A DNA stretch of 64,000 nt from Castanea sativa (Eukaryota > Streptophyta > Magnoliopsida > Fagales > Fagaceae): contig NC_134020.1 of NCBI RefSeq assembly GCF_040712315.1, positions 38,432,751 to 38,496,750 of the forward strand. The letters run 5' to 3'. Positions within the stretch are counted from its first letter, which is position 1; every line of letters begins with the position of its first letter. The notes beneath the pieces are model-generated. The model made no database searches. It was given only the letters and a program-made list of their open reading frames with translations, and was not told the origin of the DNA. Shown piece after piece: positions 37,100-46,726 of the stretch. Position numbers and translations under genes: made by a program.

Positions 37100-37327
37100 T
37101 AGCCAAATCAAATTGTCTTTTGGTATCATAATGCTATTGAAAGCAAATCAACAGCCCATAACATGGCTAACCTTTAGTTATCAATTAATGTTTTCCTTTG
37201 AAACTTTGACTATACACAATATATACAACTAAGAATGGAAAGCAAGTTCTAATGATATGAACAATCAATGGTAAAATTTATAAATAAATAGTTGTATTAT
37301 TTTCTGATACTTTCCATCTATAACGTT
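37100..37327 (-). repeat. copia 5' LTR, left piece
   Basis: Matches the left copia LTR up to TATAACGTT, where the Ty3 element interrupts it. The other piece is at 45449-45718. Confidence 0.75.
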
Positions 37328-38019
37328 TGCGAGTGCCTGAGGACCAAGGATGAAGTTGAAGAGCTGCAATACTAGAGTGGGGATGTCATGGCCCGAGAAG
37401 GAAAGTCGTTCGAGGAGAGTAAGGGATGAGTCAAAGGACTCTAAGGCATTTCAGGTGGAAGAAGGGTCTGAAGAGAGAGAATCAGCGATAATAGAGAAAG
37501 TTTCCAGTTTGGAGTAGCCTGCTGCCTCCACATTAAATGGTGGGCAACAGTTTTATTAATTGCATTGATGAGGAAGTGACCTGAACAATGTAAGTCACAG
37601 CTAAGCAGACTACTTCTACCACTTTCTTCAGATGCAAAAAGGGACAAGTGTCATGAGGAGAGATTTGTTAGATAAAGATAGGAGGTTAGGATGTGAAGAA
37701 GGGAGGAGAATAGGGTTTTCAGAGAAAGGAACCATATACAAGTATAAAAATAGAGAAAGAAACAAGAAGAATACTGGGAGAAAAGAGTGAACAATACCAT
37801 TTTTTATGTAACTTTGGCCTCCTCAGGCTAGCTTATATTGAGATTAATTCATCTATTCAAGAATATCAACTCTTTCTTTCTTATTTTCATCCTCGGGCAA
37901 AGCCCCCTCTTATTGTTTGTTTCTATCTCTTTTACAAATTTATTGATTTGAGCTAAGGTTGAACTGTACTAGTTACTGTTCTAATTAGGCTTGGGCTATC
38001 TGATTTTGTGGCCCTTACA
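37328..38019 (+). repeat. 5' LTR of the Ty3 element
   Basis: 692 bp, TG...CA. Compared with the 3' LTR it lacks a short segment (about 13 bp) near 37711 that in the partner contains the TATATAAG box. Confidence 0.9.
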
Positions 38020-38021
38020 AT

Positions 38022-38039
38022 TGGCGCCGTCTATGGGAA
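38022..38039 (+). other. primer binding site of the Ty3 element
   Basis: TGGCGCCGTCTATGGGAA starts two bases after the LTR. The TGGCGCCGTC start is common in plant Tat-group elements. I cannot assign the exact tRNA. Confidence 0.7.
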
Positions 38040-38081
38040 CATCAAGGAGTTGTGGATTTGCTCTAAGTAGTTATAGCTAAC

Positions 38082-39656
38082 ATGGGCTAGGACAAGGAAG
38101 AGTCGGTTGGCTCACAAAGGGAGAACCAGTTTGTAAACTTGGAGCGCAGGAGAGATAGGCAACATACCCCAAGTGTTATGGTGGAATCTTACCATACTGA
38201 GCATATTGTGCGAAGTCACTCCAGGACTAAGAGTCATGTTTCGCAGGAACAAGAGACACGAAGGTTGTAGTTGGAAGTTGATCGCCTGCGCAGGAAGTTG
38301 AGGCGCAGGATACGTGATAGAGGGAGTCCATCTTCCACATCTAGTGATGGTTCAAGGGGAAGCAGGGATCGCTTATATCGCTCCAAGTCTAGAACTCTAT
38401 CTAGTGAGTCCTATTCTGCTTTTTCATGCCAAGACAAGCTAGGGAAAGGTAGTAGCAAGCGTGAGAAGGGGTCTTCCATCGTGGCATGGGGAATGATGCG
38501 ATGAGTAAGGCCTTGCGGCAAATTTCTAAGTCACCTTTAGTTAGGAGAATTAATAAGGCCAAGCTCCCTCGTCAGTTTTCTCAGCCAACATTCACTATTT
38601 ATAACAGGAGGACTGATCATGTGGAGCACGTTAGCCACTTTAATCAGAAGATGGTAGTTCACTTTGGCAACGAAGCTCTAATGTGTAAATTTTTCCCTTC
38701 CAGCCTTGGACTTGTGGCTATACGTTGGTTTGATGCCTTAAAGGAGGGGTCAATAGGGCCTTTTGAGGAGCTGACAATGGCATTGGGGGCTAGATTCATA
38801 ACATGCACCAGAGTCCCCAAGCTAGTAGATTCTTTGCTGCCTATGGCGATGAGAGAAGGAGAGACCCGCAAGACTTACTCGGATAAGTATAGGGAAACTT
38901 ATAATGAAATAGATGGGAACTGTAAGGATGTGGCTGTGAAAACCTCTAAGGTTGGGCTCCTTACCGAGCATGAGTTGAGAAAGTCGTTGACAATGAAGTC
39001 CGCTTCGAACATGTGCCAGCTTATGGAGCATATTGATAAGTATAAGCGAGTAAAAGAGGACCAAATTCAGGGAAAAGGCAAGGCTAAGATGTTCCCGGAA
39101 AAAAGGGATCCTCGGGGAGGAGGATATCAGGGTAATCGCCCCAGGAGGGATTTCCCTAACCAGACATCATCCACAAGGGCTCAATTAGTCAATTCGCTGT
39201 TTAAAAGGCCAGTGTATCAGATACTAGAGAAGATAAAGAGTGAGCCTTATTTCAAGTGGCCTAACAAGATGGGTGGGGACTCATCCAGGAGAAACCAGAG
39301 CCTCTATTGCCATTACCATCAGGATAAGGGACATACTACGGAGGATTGTAGGACCCTGCATGATCATCTGAGCAAGTTGGTGAAGGCAGGGAAGCTTAAT
39401 CAATTTTTACATCAGCCTATAGGGCAGTTTAGGCACTCAGGGGTTAAGTTTCATAGGGGTAATGTTCCTTGGCCAGCATTGGGCACTATTAATGTGATCT
39501 TTACCAAGCCAAGAAGTGATGTTGGGGCTTGTTCTAGGGTTATGTCTGTGGGTGGGGGCCCTGACCTAGATGCCAGAGATCAAGCTCCTAAAAGAGCTAA
39601 GGTCATGGTCACCCCTACCTTGGGTTTCTTTAAGGAGGACAAGGAAGGAACATCCT
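38082..39656 (+). pseudogene. Ty3/gypsy gag, broken
   Basis: The ATG at 38082 is followed at once by a TAG (third codon). Another TAG lies near 38267 and a frameshift near 38490, after which a 390-codon frame runs to 39656. The N-terminal part is Arg/Ser-rich (SSTSSDGSRGSRDRLYRSK). The central part is a retrotransposon gag domain (FSQPTFTIYNRRTDHVEH, FFPSSLGLVAIRWFDALKEG). It ends with a zinc knuckle (LYCHYHQDKGHTTEDCRTLH). Gag packages element RNA into virus-like particles in the cytoplasm. The intact stretch is long for such an old element. Confidence 0.88.
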
Positions 39657-39659
39657 AGC

Positions 39660-40071
39660 CACATGATGATGCTTTAGGGGTTACCATTAGGATCGGTGGA
39701 TATGATGTAAAAAGGGTTCTAGTTGATTAAGGAAGCGGAGCAGATATCATGTACCCTAATTTATACAAAAGGTTGAATTTGAAGCCCGAAGACCTAGAAA
39801 GGTATGATTCTCCATTGGTGGATTTTGATGGGAAGATAGTGATCCCCCAAGGAATATTAGGTTACTTGAACAAATTGGGGATGAGGAAGTGCAAGTCAAC
39901 TTCATTGTTGTAGGGGCCTATTCCCCCTATACAGCTATCCTGGCTAGACCCTGGCTTCATGCTATGGGACCGGTCTTTTCAACCTTACATTTGAAAGTTA
40001 AATGTCTCGTGTCGGCAATTACACGACCTCTTACAGATCCTATCGTAGAAGTAAAGAACCCAGTCCCATAG
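39660..40071 (+). pseudogene. Ty3/gypsy protease region, inactive
   Basis: After gag the same frame gives VTIRIGGYDVKRVLVD, then a stop (TAA at 39728-39730), then GSGADIMYPNLYKRL. The stop falls inside the aspartic-protease active-site motif D-[ST]-G, right after the catalytic Asp. A frameshift near 39860 shifts to the frame carrying NFIVVGAYSPYTAILARPWL, the typical protease-RT linker. Confidence 0.85.
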
Positions 40072-40131
40072 CAACGAAAGGGCCCTACAGAGGGGCAAGA
40101 GGTCGAGGCAGGTGGGGAGTTATCTGAGGAG

Positions 40132-40770
40132 TTGGAGAGAGTGGTAATAGAACAGGACAAGGAGAAGTATTTTCAAGTTGGATCCAAGTTGCCGGAATTA
40201 GAAAAGGCTACGTTGGTAGGGTTTTTGAAAGTTAACAATGATGTGTTTGCTTGGAGCATTTACGATGTACCAGGGATTGATCTTGGGTTTATATGTCATC
40301 AACTGAATGTGAATCCCTTACACCACGTAAGCAGCCTCCACGGCACTCATCCAAAGAGCATGCCGAGGCAGTAACGGTAGAAGTAAATAAGTTGAAACAC
40401 GCTAGAGCGATTAAGGAGATCTTCTACCCCGAGTGGTTGGCTAATACGGTGGTCGTGAAGAAGAAGAATGGGAAGTGGCATGTCTGCGTGGACTTCACTA
40501 ATTTAAATAAGGTTTACCCAAAGGATCTCTTTCCCATCCCTAGGATTGACCAGTTGGTGGATGCAACAATGGGACATCCTCGTATGAGTTTTTTGGATGC
40601 CTTTCAAGGCTACCATCAAATACCCCTATCATTGTCTGATCAGGAGAAGACACCTATTTGTGCTCCTAATGTGAACTTCCATTATCGTGTGATACCTTTT
40701 GGCATTAAGAATGCAGGATCCATTTATCAAAGAATGGTGACGTAGATGTTCGAATTACAAATTAGGAGGA
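40132..40770 (+). pseudogene. Ty3/gypsy reverse transcriptase, N-terminal part only
   Basis: Two overlapping frames carry RT fingers and palm start: FLKVNNDVFAWSIYDVPGID, then HARAIKEIFYPEWLANTVVV, KKKNGKWHVCVDFTNLNK, MSFLDAFQGYHQIPLS and IPFGIKNAGSIYQRMVT. The sequence stops before the YxDD catalytic motif, RNase H and the integrase core. At about 40770 it jumps to late integrase sequence. Confidence 0.88.
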
Positions 40771-41190
40771 ACAACAGGGGAACGTCCTTTTTCAATGACT
40801 TATGGGGCAGAGGCTATGATTCCCCTAGAGTCAATGTTCCCAACCCTAGGAACTGATTAGTTCAATGTTGAGGAAAATAACCATTTACTCTTGGGCAGTC
40901 TTGATGTGGCCAAGCAAAGAAGAGGTGGTTGCGGTAAAAATGGCACATTACCAACAAAGGCTTAAGCGAGGATATGATAAAGGGGTGAAGTTAAGACCAT
41001 TAGCTCCTGGAGACTTGGTTTTACAAAAGGTAGTGGGGACAGCAAAGAGCCCCACCTGGGGAAAGCTGAGCCCTAACTGGGAGGGGCCGTATAGGATAAC
41101 TTCCATTGCTGACATTGGGGTTTATTACTTGGAAGATTTGGATGAAAATGTAATTCTTTGTCCTTGAAATGTAAATAATTTGCGGTGTTA
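40771..41190 (+). pseudogene. Ty3/gypsy integrase C-terminus
   Basis: It begins with a broken TTG-TPFSMTYGAEAMIP block split over two frames. It continues in the 40865-41167 frame with QQRLKRGYDKGVKLRPLAPG, then KLSPNWEGPYRITSIADIGV, the GPY/F module of Ty3 integrases. The zinc-binding and DDE core are missing. No chromodomain is visible, consistent with the Tat group. Confidence 0.85.
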
Positions 41191-41271
41191 CTATTGTTAA
41201 TGCTATGAACTCCTTGTTTATTCATATTTTGTTCAGCTGTGTTTTATTATGGATGTATTGGGTAAAGTAAT

Positions 41272-41730
41272 CAGTGTGTGTGAAAAATCATAAGTGTTAA
41301 ACAGAACGTAGGCCTTGTTCGACTCCTCAGGTCCCAAGCCTCGGGTAAATTAACATTGTGTGAAGAATTTTAAGTGTTAAACAGAACTTAAGCCTTGTTC
41401 AACTCCTTGAGTCACAAGTTTAGGGTAAATTAACATTGTGTGAAAAATTTTAAGTGTTAAACAGAACCTAGGCCTTGTTCGACTCCTCGGGTCACAAGCC
41501 TAGGGTAAATTAACATTGTGTGAAAAATTTTAAGTGTTAAACAGAACATAGGCTTTGTTTGACTCCTCGGGTCACAAGCCTAGGGTAAATTAACATTATA
41601 TTAATGATTCTTAATGTTGAGCGGAACCGTGGCCTTGTTCAACTCCTAGGGTCACAAGCCTTGGGTGAATTAACAACTCTGGAAAAAGTTTTTGAGTGTT
41701 GGCCAGAATTTAGGTCTGATGTGGCCCCTC
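41272..41730 (+). repeat. 80-bp tandem array in the Ty3 element
   Basis: The word ACAGAAC (later GCGGAAC, GCCAGAAT) recurs at 41301, 41381, 41461, 41541, 41621 and 41701, an exact 80-bp period. Each unit contains GGCCTTGTTCGACTCCT, GGGTCACAAGCCTAGGGTAA and ATTAACATTGTGTGAAAAAT. The central units are most alike and the last one or two are decayed. It lies between the end of pol and the antisense gene. Confidence 0.95.
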
Positions 41731-42400
41731 GAGTCACAGATGGGGAACAAAGCGATCTTTGCAAGAAGCTATCTAATGAACAGTGAAGTTAAAGGCCTTA
41801 AGTACTTCCTTGGGTTCCAAGGTCGGTGCCAATGGGTTTGCTTTGGGATTCCAAGTCCATTTTAAAGTAAGTGCATGTTGGAGTTTTTCTTAAGTTCTCT
41901 GAGTCAGTTTGTTAATTGTATTACAAGTCATTCTAGATTGAACAGAAGTATAAGAAGTATTGCATAAGAAAGTCAAAGGTTAGTGTGCTGGAATTGTTAT
42001 AAGGGAAAGAATGGAGCATGAGATATAAACTGACAAGTATAAATTGAATAGCTAAAGAAGCAAAAAGTAGGTTTTAAATTCTTTTTCATTGATGTTTAAG
42101 AAATGAAGTACAATGAAAGGAAAAAGGAGGCACCAATTACATCTAAGCCTAATTACAAAAATGATTATCTATTTCTTGGTCTGAGGTGGAGCTATGCTGA
42201 GGTTTCTTTTTCTTTTCCTCCTTTCTTTTCTTCTTCCTTGTCTTTGTTCTTCTTCTTCAATTGGAGCACCTCTGTCGTTTCCTCTGCCTCCACATCCACC
42301 ATTTCGGCTGGAGAAGGCTACTCTTCTCTTTGTCTTTAGTGAGGACAGTAGATGGAGTAGAAGAAGTAGAGGCTGGCTGGGCTAAGGAGGAGGTGGGAGC
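41731..42400. other. spacer of the Ty3 element
   Basis: Internal non-coding DNA between the 80-bp array and the antisense gene. The plus-strand open frame at 42103-42339 is a Ser/Phe-rich shadow. Confidence 0.5.
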
Positions 42401-44480
42401 AGAGCTAGGGTCCAAGGGAGGCTAAGAAGGGCTGGGAGCTAGGCGTAGTGCAGGAGGGAAGTATACCCTATCAAGAGCCCTAATCTCTGATTCAGCACTG
42501 AGCCCAGCTGCAATTAACACCTAGCCCCCATACTTCTAGGCAAAAGGCCCAAGCAACTTCTTGGAGTTGGGCGGTAAGACTTTCAGCAGTCTTAGTCATG
42601 CTTGCATCATAGGCTGCCTGCTCGACCTTGGCCTCCAACTATTTTTATGTTTGTTTGAGCTCCACCACAGTTAAGGCCATCTTGTTTTCTGCTTTTCATT
42701 GGGCCTTCAGAGCATCCGCAGCTTGTTTCTCATAGCTTTTCAAGGCAGAGTCCGCATTTTTCTGAGCTCTCTTCGCCTCAATCAATTGGGCAAGAGTCTC
42801 TTTAAGCTTCTTGTCCGCCTCCGCATGGGCTTTCTCAGCTGCTTCTAGCTTGGTCTCGGCTTTCCTTGCCAAGTCCAAGGAGTGGTCCACCCACTCTTCG
42901 GCCATAAAGGCAGCTTGGACAGACTGAAAAAAAAAAATGGATGTCAGATAAGGTGTGTATGATTTAACATTATATACCTTTTCTAAGTCCTGTTTCAGAG
43001 TGAGGAAGACTTCACGCTTCCTGAAAGACCTTAGCTCTTGCATGTCTTCAGGCAGGCATAATGCCTTTTCTAGGCATTCTGCCACCAGGCTTGAACTGCC
43101 TTTTTGGTGGTCCCTTAAGTTGGCATCGTCTAGCACTGGACTGCCAGAGCTAAGGGTGAAAAAGGGCCTCTAGACAATGGGCTTCTTTGGTTGGTTTCCC
43201 CCAAGTTCCTTGGAGGTCCCAAAAGATGTGTTTTCATTCTATTGCCCTTTCCATGTTCCGGCTTCTTTGGCTGGGGCTGGTGGGAGGATTGAGTGACCTC
43301 TCCTTCCTCTGCACCTTCAGTGCCTTTGCCTCATTGGGCCCTCTTTCGTTTCTTGTCAGCTGCATCAACGGAAGATGCACGTGTAAGGGTGGGAGTGGGT
43401 GGTTGAGGCACCACTACTATGGCTGGAAAGGAGCCCCCGGCGTGGGCTATGAGCAAGGCAAGCAGGTCCAGAGTTTTTTCTCGAATCTCATTCCTTCTGG
43501 GATGTTGGCAGCCTTTTGGTTGGTACTAACTTGGGCGAGGTGCAAATGGCGTAGAGAGGTACTGGAAGCGTCTTTGGGGTCTTGCTGGTAGAAGACCTCG
43601 AAGTTCTTATCTGTCACTTTTGGTTGGGTAGGTTCTAGTGTGGGCTCCTTGGCTTCATCGTCCGAAGGAATAGGAAGTTTGTGAGAGTAGAGAAGCTTGG
43701 CTGCTAGTGGGACTGGAAGTTAGGCGTCCTGAGTTCCAGTGGGAGGAGGTTTGGATAGCAGGAATCCCAGGACAGTTACATCTATTAAGGCCAACCGAGG
43801 GTCTCTGGCTTTAATAACGTTCCTCGGGCTTTGGAAACATTTGGTGGAGGGCTTGTATCTGAGAATGACATGCGGCTTGGAGTTGACTGTCCTTGTGCAG
43901 AAAGATCTCAGACTTTAGGATCCAGTTTAGGTCTGGGAAGTTCACTAGGTGTTTGGCCAGGGTAGTATGGTATTCGTCTGCCAATGAAAACAATGAGAAT
44001 TAAGAGTTAGTAAAAAAAAAATTCCTCAAAGTTATACAGTTTGGTAATATCCTATATGTATATATGGTCCACGGGAACCCTACCTGGTTCCCCTTCTTGG
44101 GTGGGACAGTGTAATCCGTCATGCTAGTCTCCAGAGACGATGAGGAAGTCCTCGTCCATACCCTTACTTGAGTCAGGTAGGCAAGAGATTAACCTAACGG
44201 AGGGGACCCTACATTTGATGTAGTATTTGGTCTTTTCTCCTTTTTGGCAGTTGTATACCTAGTTTACGTCATGCCAGGTAAGATTGGTCTCCATTCTTCG
44301 ATTTAACATGTCAAGACACCCGAGGACCCTAAAGATGTTTGGAGAGCATTAAGTGGGGGTCAGTCTATAGTTCATGAGATAGTCTCTAGTGACCCGTCCC
44401 ATGGAAGCTCCATCCCGCCTTCTATGAAGGCAATCATTGGAATAACTACGGATTCTGGAGGTCTGTTCTTGACCAGCCAT
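42400..44480 (-). pseudogene. antisense coiled-coil gene of the Ty3 element, probably spliced
   Basis: Runs opposite to gag-pol. From the 5' side (about 44400) come RRMETNLTWHDVN and CQKGEKTKYYIKCRVPSV, then SLADEYHTTLAKHLVNFPDL (43993-43811). Next is a basic Pro/Thr-rich linker near 43380 (PPTPTLTRASSVDAADKKRK), then SSLVAECLEKALCLPEDMQE and a long Ala/Lys/Glu coiled coil (AETKLEAAEKAHAEADKKLK) at 43136-42696. A 54-bp candidate intron (42977-42924, GTATAT to a T-run plus CAG) precisely separates two conserved blocks and keeps phase. Stops and frameshifts upstream show decay. Extra antisense frames are known in Tat-lineage elements. Their function is unknown and I assign none. Confidence 0.75.
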
Positions 44481-44742
44481 TCACCACATTTGCAGTGTTG
44501 GATTTCAACACTGTTGGGAATCCTATATTGCACCCTAAAGATAGCCCTAGCCTAGGGAGTATTTACTACCTTAGCGTATCTACCCATGGAGTTTTATGGT
44601 ATGAAAAGAATAAACTTGTGCAAGAGACAAGTGAAAGCATGTTCCCACGTGAGAACGCGTGTGGCACGTGTGTAATTTGCTCGTATAACTAAAACTATGC
44701 TTTTACCTCAGGGTTAATAGCAAAAGTTTTAGGGGGCTATTA

Positions 44743-45443
44743 TGGGTGCCCAAGGACTGAGGATGAAGTTGAAAAGTTGCAATACTGGAGTGGGGATGTC
44801 ATGGGCTCAAGAAGGAAAGTCGTCCAAAGAAAGTAAGGGATAAGACAAAGGACTTTAAGGCGTTCTAGGTGGAAGAAGGGTCTGAAGAGAGAGAATCAAT
44901 GATAATAGAGGAAGTTTCCAGTTTGGAGTAGCTTGCTGCCTCCGCATTAAATGGTGGGCAACAGTTTTATCAACTGCATTAATGAGGAAGTGACATAAAC
45001 AGTATAAGTCACAACTAAGTAGACTACTTCTACCACCTTCTTTAGATGCAAAAAGGAACAAGTGTCATGAGGAGAGATTTGTTAGGTAAAGATAGGAGGT
45101 CAGGATGTGAAGAAGGGAGGAGTATATAAGAAATAATAGGGTTTTCAGAGAAATGATCTATATACAAGTACAAAAATAGAGAAAGAAACAAGAACACTGG
45201 GAGAAAAGAGTGAACGATACCATTTTTTTATGTAACTTTGGCCTCTTCGGGCTAGCTTATATTGAGATTAATTCATCTATTCCAAAATATCAACTCTTTC
45301 TTCCTTATTTTCATCCTCGAGCAAAGCCCCCTCTTGTTGTTTGTTTCCCTCTCTTTTACAAATTTATTGATTTGGGCCAAGGTTGAACTGTACTAGTCAC
45401 TGTTCTAAGTGGGCTTGGGCTATCTAATTTTGTGGCCCTTACA
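44743..45443 (+). repeat. 3' LTR of the Ty3 element
   Basis: 701 bp, TG...CA, preceded by a polypurine-like AGGGGG at 44731-44736. Contains TATATAAG at 45123-45130, absent from the 5' LTR. Confidence 0.9.
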
Positions 45444-45448
45444 ACGTT

Positions 45449-45718
45449 ACTATTAAATATATTAAAAAAACATTTTTAAAGCAAAAGTTTATAAAGGAAA
45501 GTATACTAAAAATTGGAAACATATGGTATTAAAAATCACATTAATTTCAGAAAATTTTCTAACTAAAACCATTGACAATAGCTATTCAAATTTTGAATTA
45601 TATTTGAATTTCAAAATTTAGCAATCAACGTATCTAACATTAAGTGATAATTGATTTCCTTAATTCACATAAATGAGTATTAAAATAAAATAAATTATTT
45701 TTGTAAAAATATCCAACA
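45449..45718 (-). repeat. copia 5' LTR, right piece
   Basis: Continues the LTR interrupted at 37327. It ends TATCCAACA, that is TGTTGGATA at the LTR start read on the minus strand. Confidence 0.8.
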
Positions 45719-45733
45719 CAATCCAATGTAATT

Positions 45734-46136
45734 TTGGAAATCAAAGAACAACCAAAAGTTCAAGGATCCCATGAAACTTCGGAGAATCAAAAGAGTAATA
45801 TGTTGAAGGATGCACCTGCCATACAATTTGCATTTAAAGATCAAAAGATTAATGAAGTGGGAAAGAAAGATCATAGGAATCTTCTCGTGATTTCGAATAA
45901 GCCTAGGCTAATTTTACAAATTGAATTTGTCATTCCTGGTGAGTTCAAAGATGTGAAAATCAAGGTTTTTCTATTCATAAAAATGCTTAAAGAATTGGTG
46001 CAAATATCTATGGTCCAAATTCTTATCCTTCAACTATTTAAAGTTCAAGGTCAAGTATTCTCTAATCAATATGAGCAAACATCAATTTTTATATCTCGGA
46101 ATCTTAAGGACACGATTCATTTGAAGGGGAAGGGAA
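45734..46136 (+). pseudogene. 3' internal remnant of the outer retrotransposon
   Basis: An open frame of 136 codons runs into the 3' LTR. It is Lys/Gln-rich (KEQPKVQGSHETSENQKSN) and has no domain that I recognise. The last bases before the LTR are the polypurine tract GAAGGGGAAGGGAA (46123-46136), which primes plus-strand synthesis. Coding status is doubtful. Confidence 0.45.
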
Positions 46137-46451
46137 TGTCATGACTCGAGATAATGTGCTGCATAAATTGTTAATTGCATTAGAAGTATTTAAATTTAGG
46201 CTTAGTGATAGATCTTTATTTGAATAAGGTAGTAGTAGATTAGTATTGTTATCTGCTTGTATTTAAATTGATCCCTATGTTTTAGGATTTGTTGATGAGA
46301 TGATCTCATTCTTGTCTATTTATGTACGTTGAATGTACTAATGAGAATTAGCTAGAAAATTAGCCAAAAATGTCTATTCTTCCTCTCAAGTTCAGGAGGC
46401 TAGTCATCTTGAATTGACTAATCTATCTTTCAATTATCTCGGTTCATAACA
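46137..46451 (+). repeat. 3' LTR of the outer retrotransposon, internally deleted
   Basis: 315 bp. It aligns to both ends of the 930-bp 5' LTR but lacks the 629 bp lying between the two CCTATGTTTTAGG repeats, keeping a single copy of that word. It ends ATTATCTCGGTTCATAACA. Confidence 0.88.
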
Positions 46452-46726
46452 AATTTAAGTTGAAAACACCTTTAAATTTAAATTATAAAAATCTAAATAT
46501 AAATTGTTAATAGTTTTTTATATTACAATGCTATACCAAATCCCCATTTGAATAATAAATTTCTAGCACAAAATAATTAAAATTGAATAAATTACATTAC
46601 ACTCCTTTCAAGTTTATCGAAAGGAAACTGTCCCCTAATGTTTATATAAAAGACACTTCTCCCTCAAGGTTTGTAAAAATGCAAGAGCTAAGTCCATACT
46701 CAAATTTGACATTCAAGTGAGCCACT

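Larger units (their letters stand above)
37328..45443 (+). mobile_element. Ty3/gypsy Tat-like retrotransposon nested in the copia LTR
   Basis: 8.1 kb, plus strand, flanked by a perfect 5-bp target duplication ACGTT (37323-37327 and 45444-45448). The uninterrupted target is still visible in the sister copia LTR at 34410. Order: 5' LTR, primer site, gag, protease remnant, partial RT, integrase C-terminus, 80-bp tandem array, antisense gene, 3' LTR. The gag and protease wording and the antisense gene before the 3' LTR fit the Tat lineage. The interior is deleted between RT and the integrase end, so it cannot move by itself. The LTRs differ at roughly one base in ten by eye over the first 380 bp, so the insertion is old. 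Confidence 0.9.
34057..45718 (-). mobile_element. Ty1/copia retrotransposon on the minus strand, nested in the outer element
   Basis: Left LTR (3' LTR of the element) at about 34057-34684. Right LTR (5') in two pieces, about 37100-37327 and 45449-45718, split by the Ty3 element. The pieces match the left LTR through GATACTTTCCATCTATAACG, then CGTTACTATTAAATATATT, down to GTAAAAATATCC. The pol coding strand is minus. A polypurine-like AAGTGGGGGATT (complement of about 34684-34695) abuts the left LTR as expected. Gag, protease and integrase are absent: pol sequence stops near 36960 and LTR begins about 140 bp later, so the 5' half is deleted. The left boundary (TG at 34057) is uncertain and I found no matching target duplication. 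Confidence 0.75.
32670..46451 (+). mobile_element. outer LTR retrotransposon (host of two nested elements)
   Basis: Defined by LTRs at 32670-33599 and 46137-46451 whose outer tips form a perfect 19-bp inverted pair (TGTTATGAACCGAGATAAT and its complement). An iMet-type primer site follows the 5' LTR. A polypurine tract, GAAGGGGAAGGGAA, ends directly at the 3' LTR. Flanks GATTT (32665-32669) and AATTT (46452-46456) are an imperfect 5-bp target duplication. Without the nested insertions its interior is under 1 kb (33600-34056 plus 45719-46136) and encodes only a short gag-like frame and an unrecognised one. It was therefore either heavily deleted or a non-autonomous LARD/TRIM-like element. Its superfamily cannot be assigned. 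Confidence 0.85.

Noticed and set aside
42955..43591. Plus-strand open frames at 42955-43173 and 43187-43591
   Set aside because: They are shadows of the antisense coiled-coil gene, whose minus-strand translation is clearly structured.
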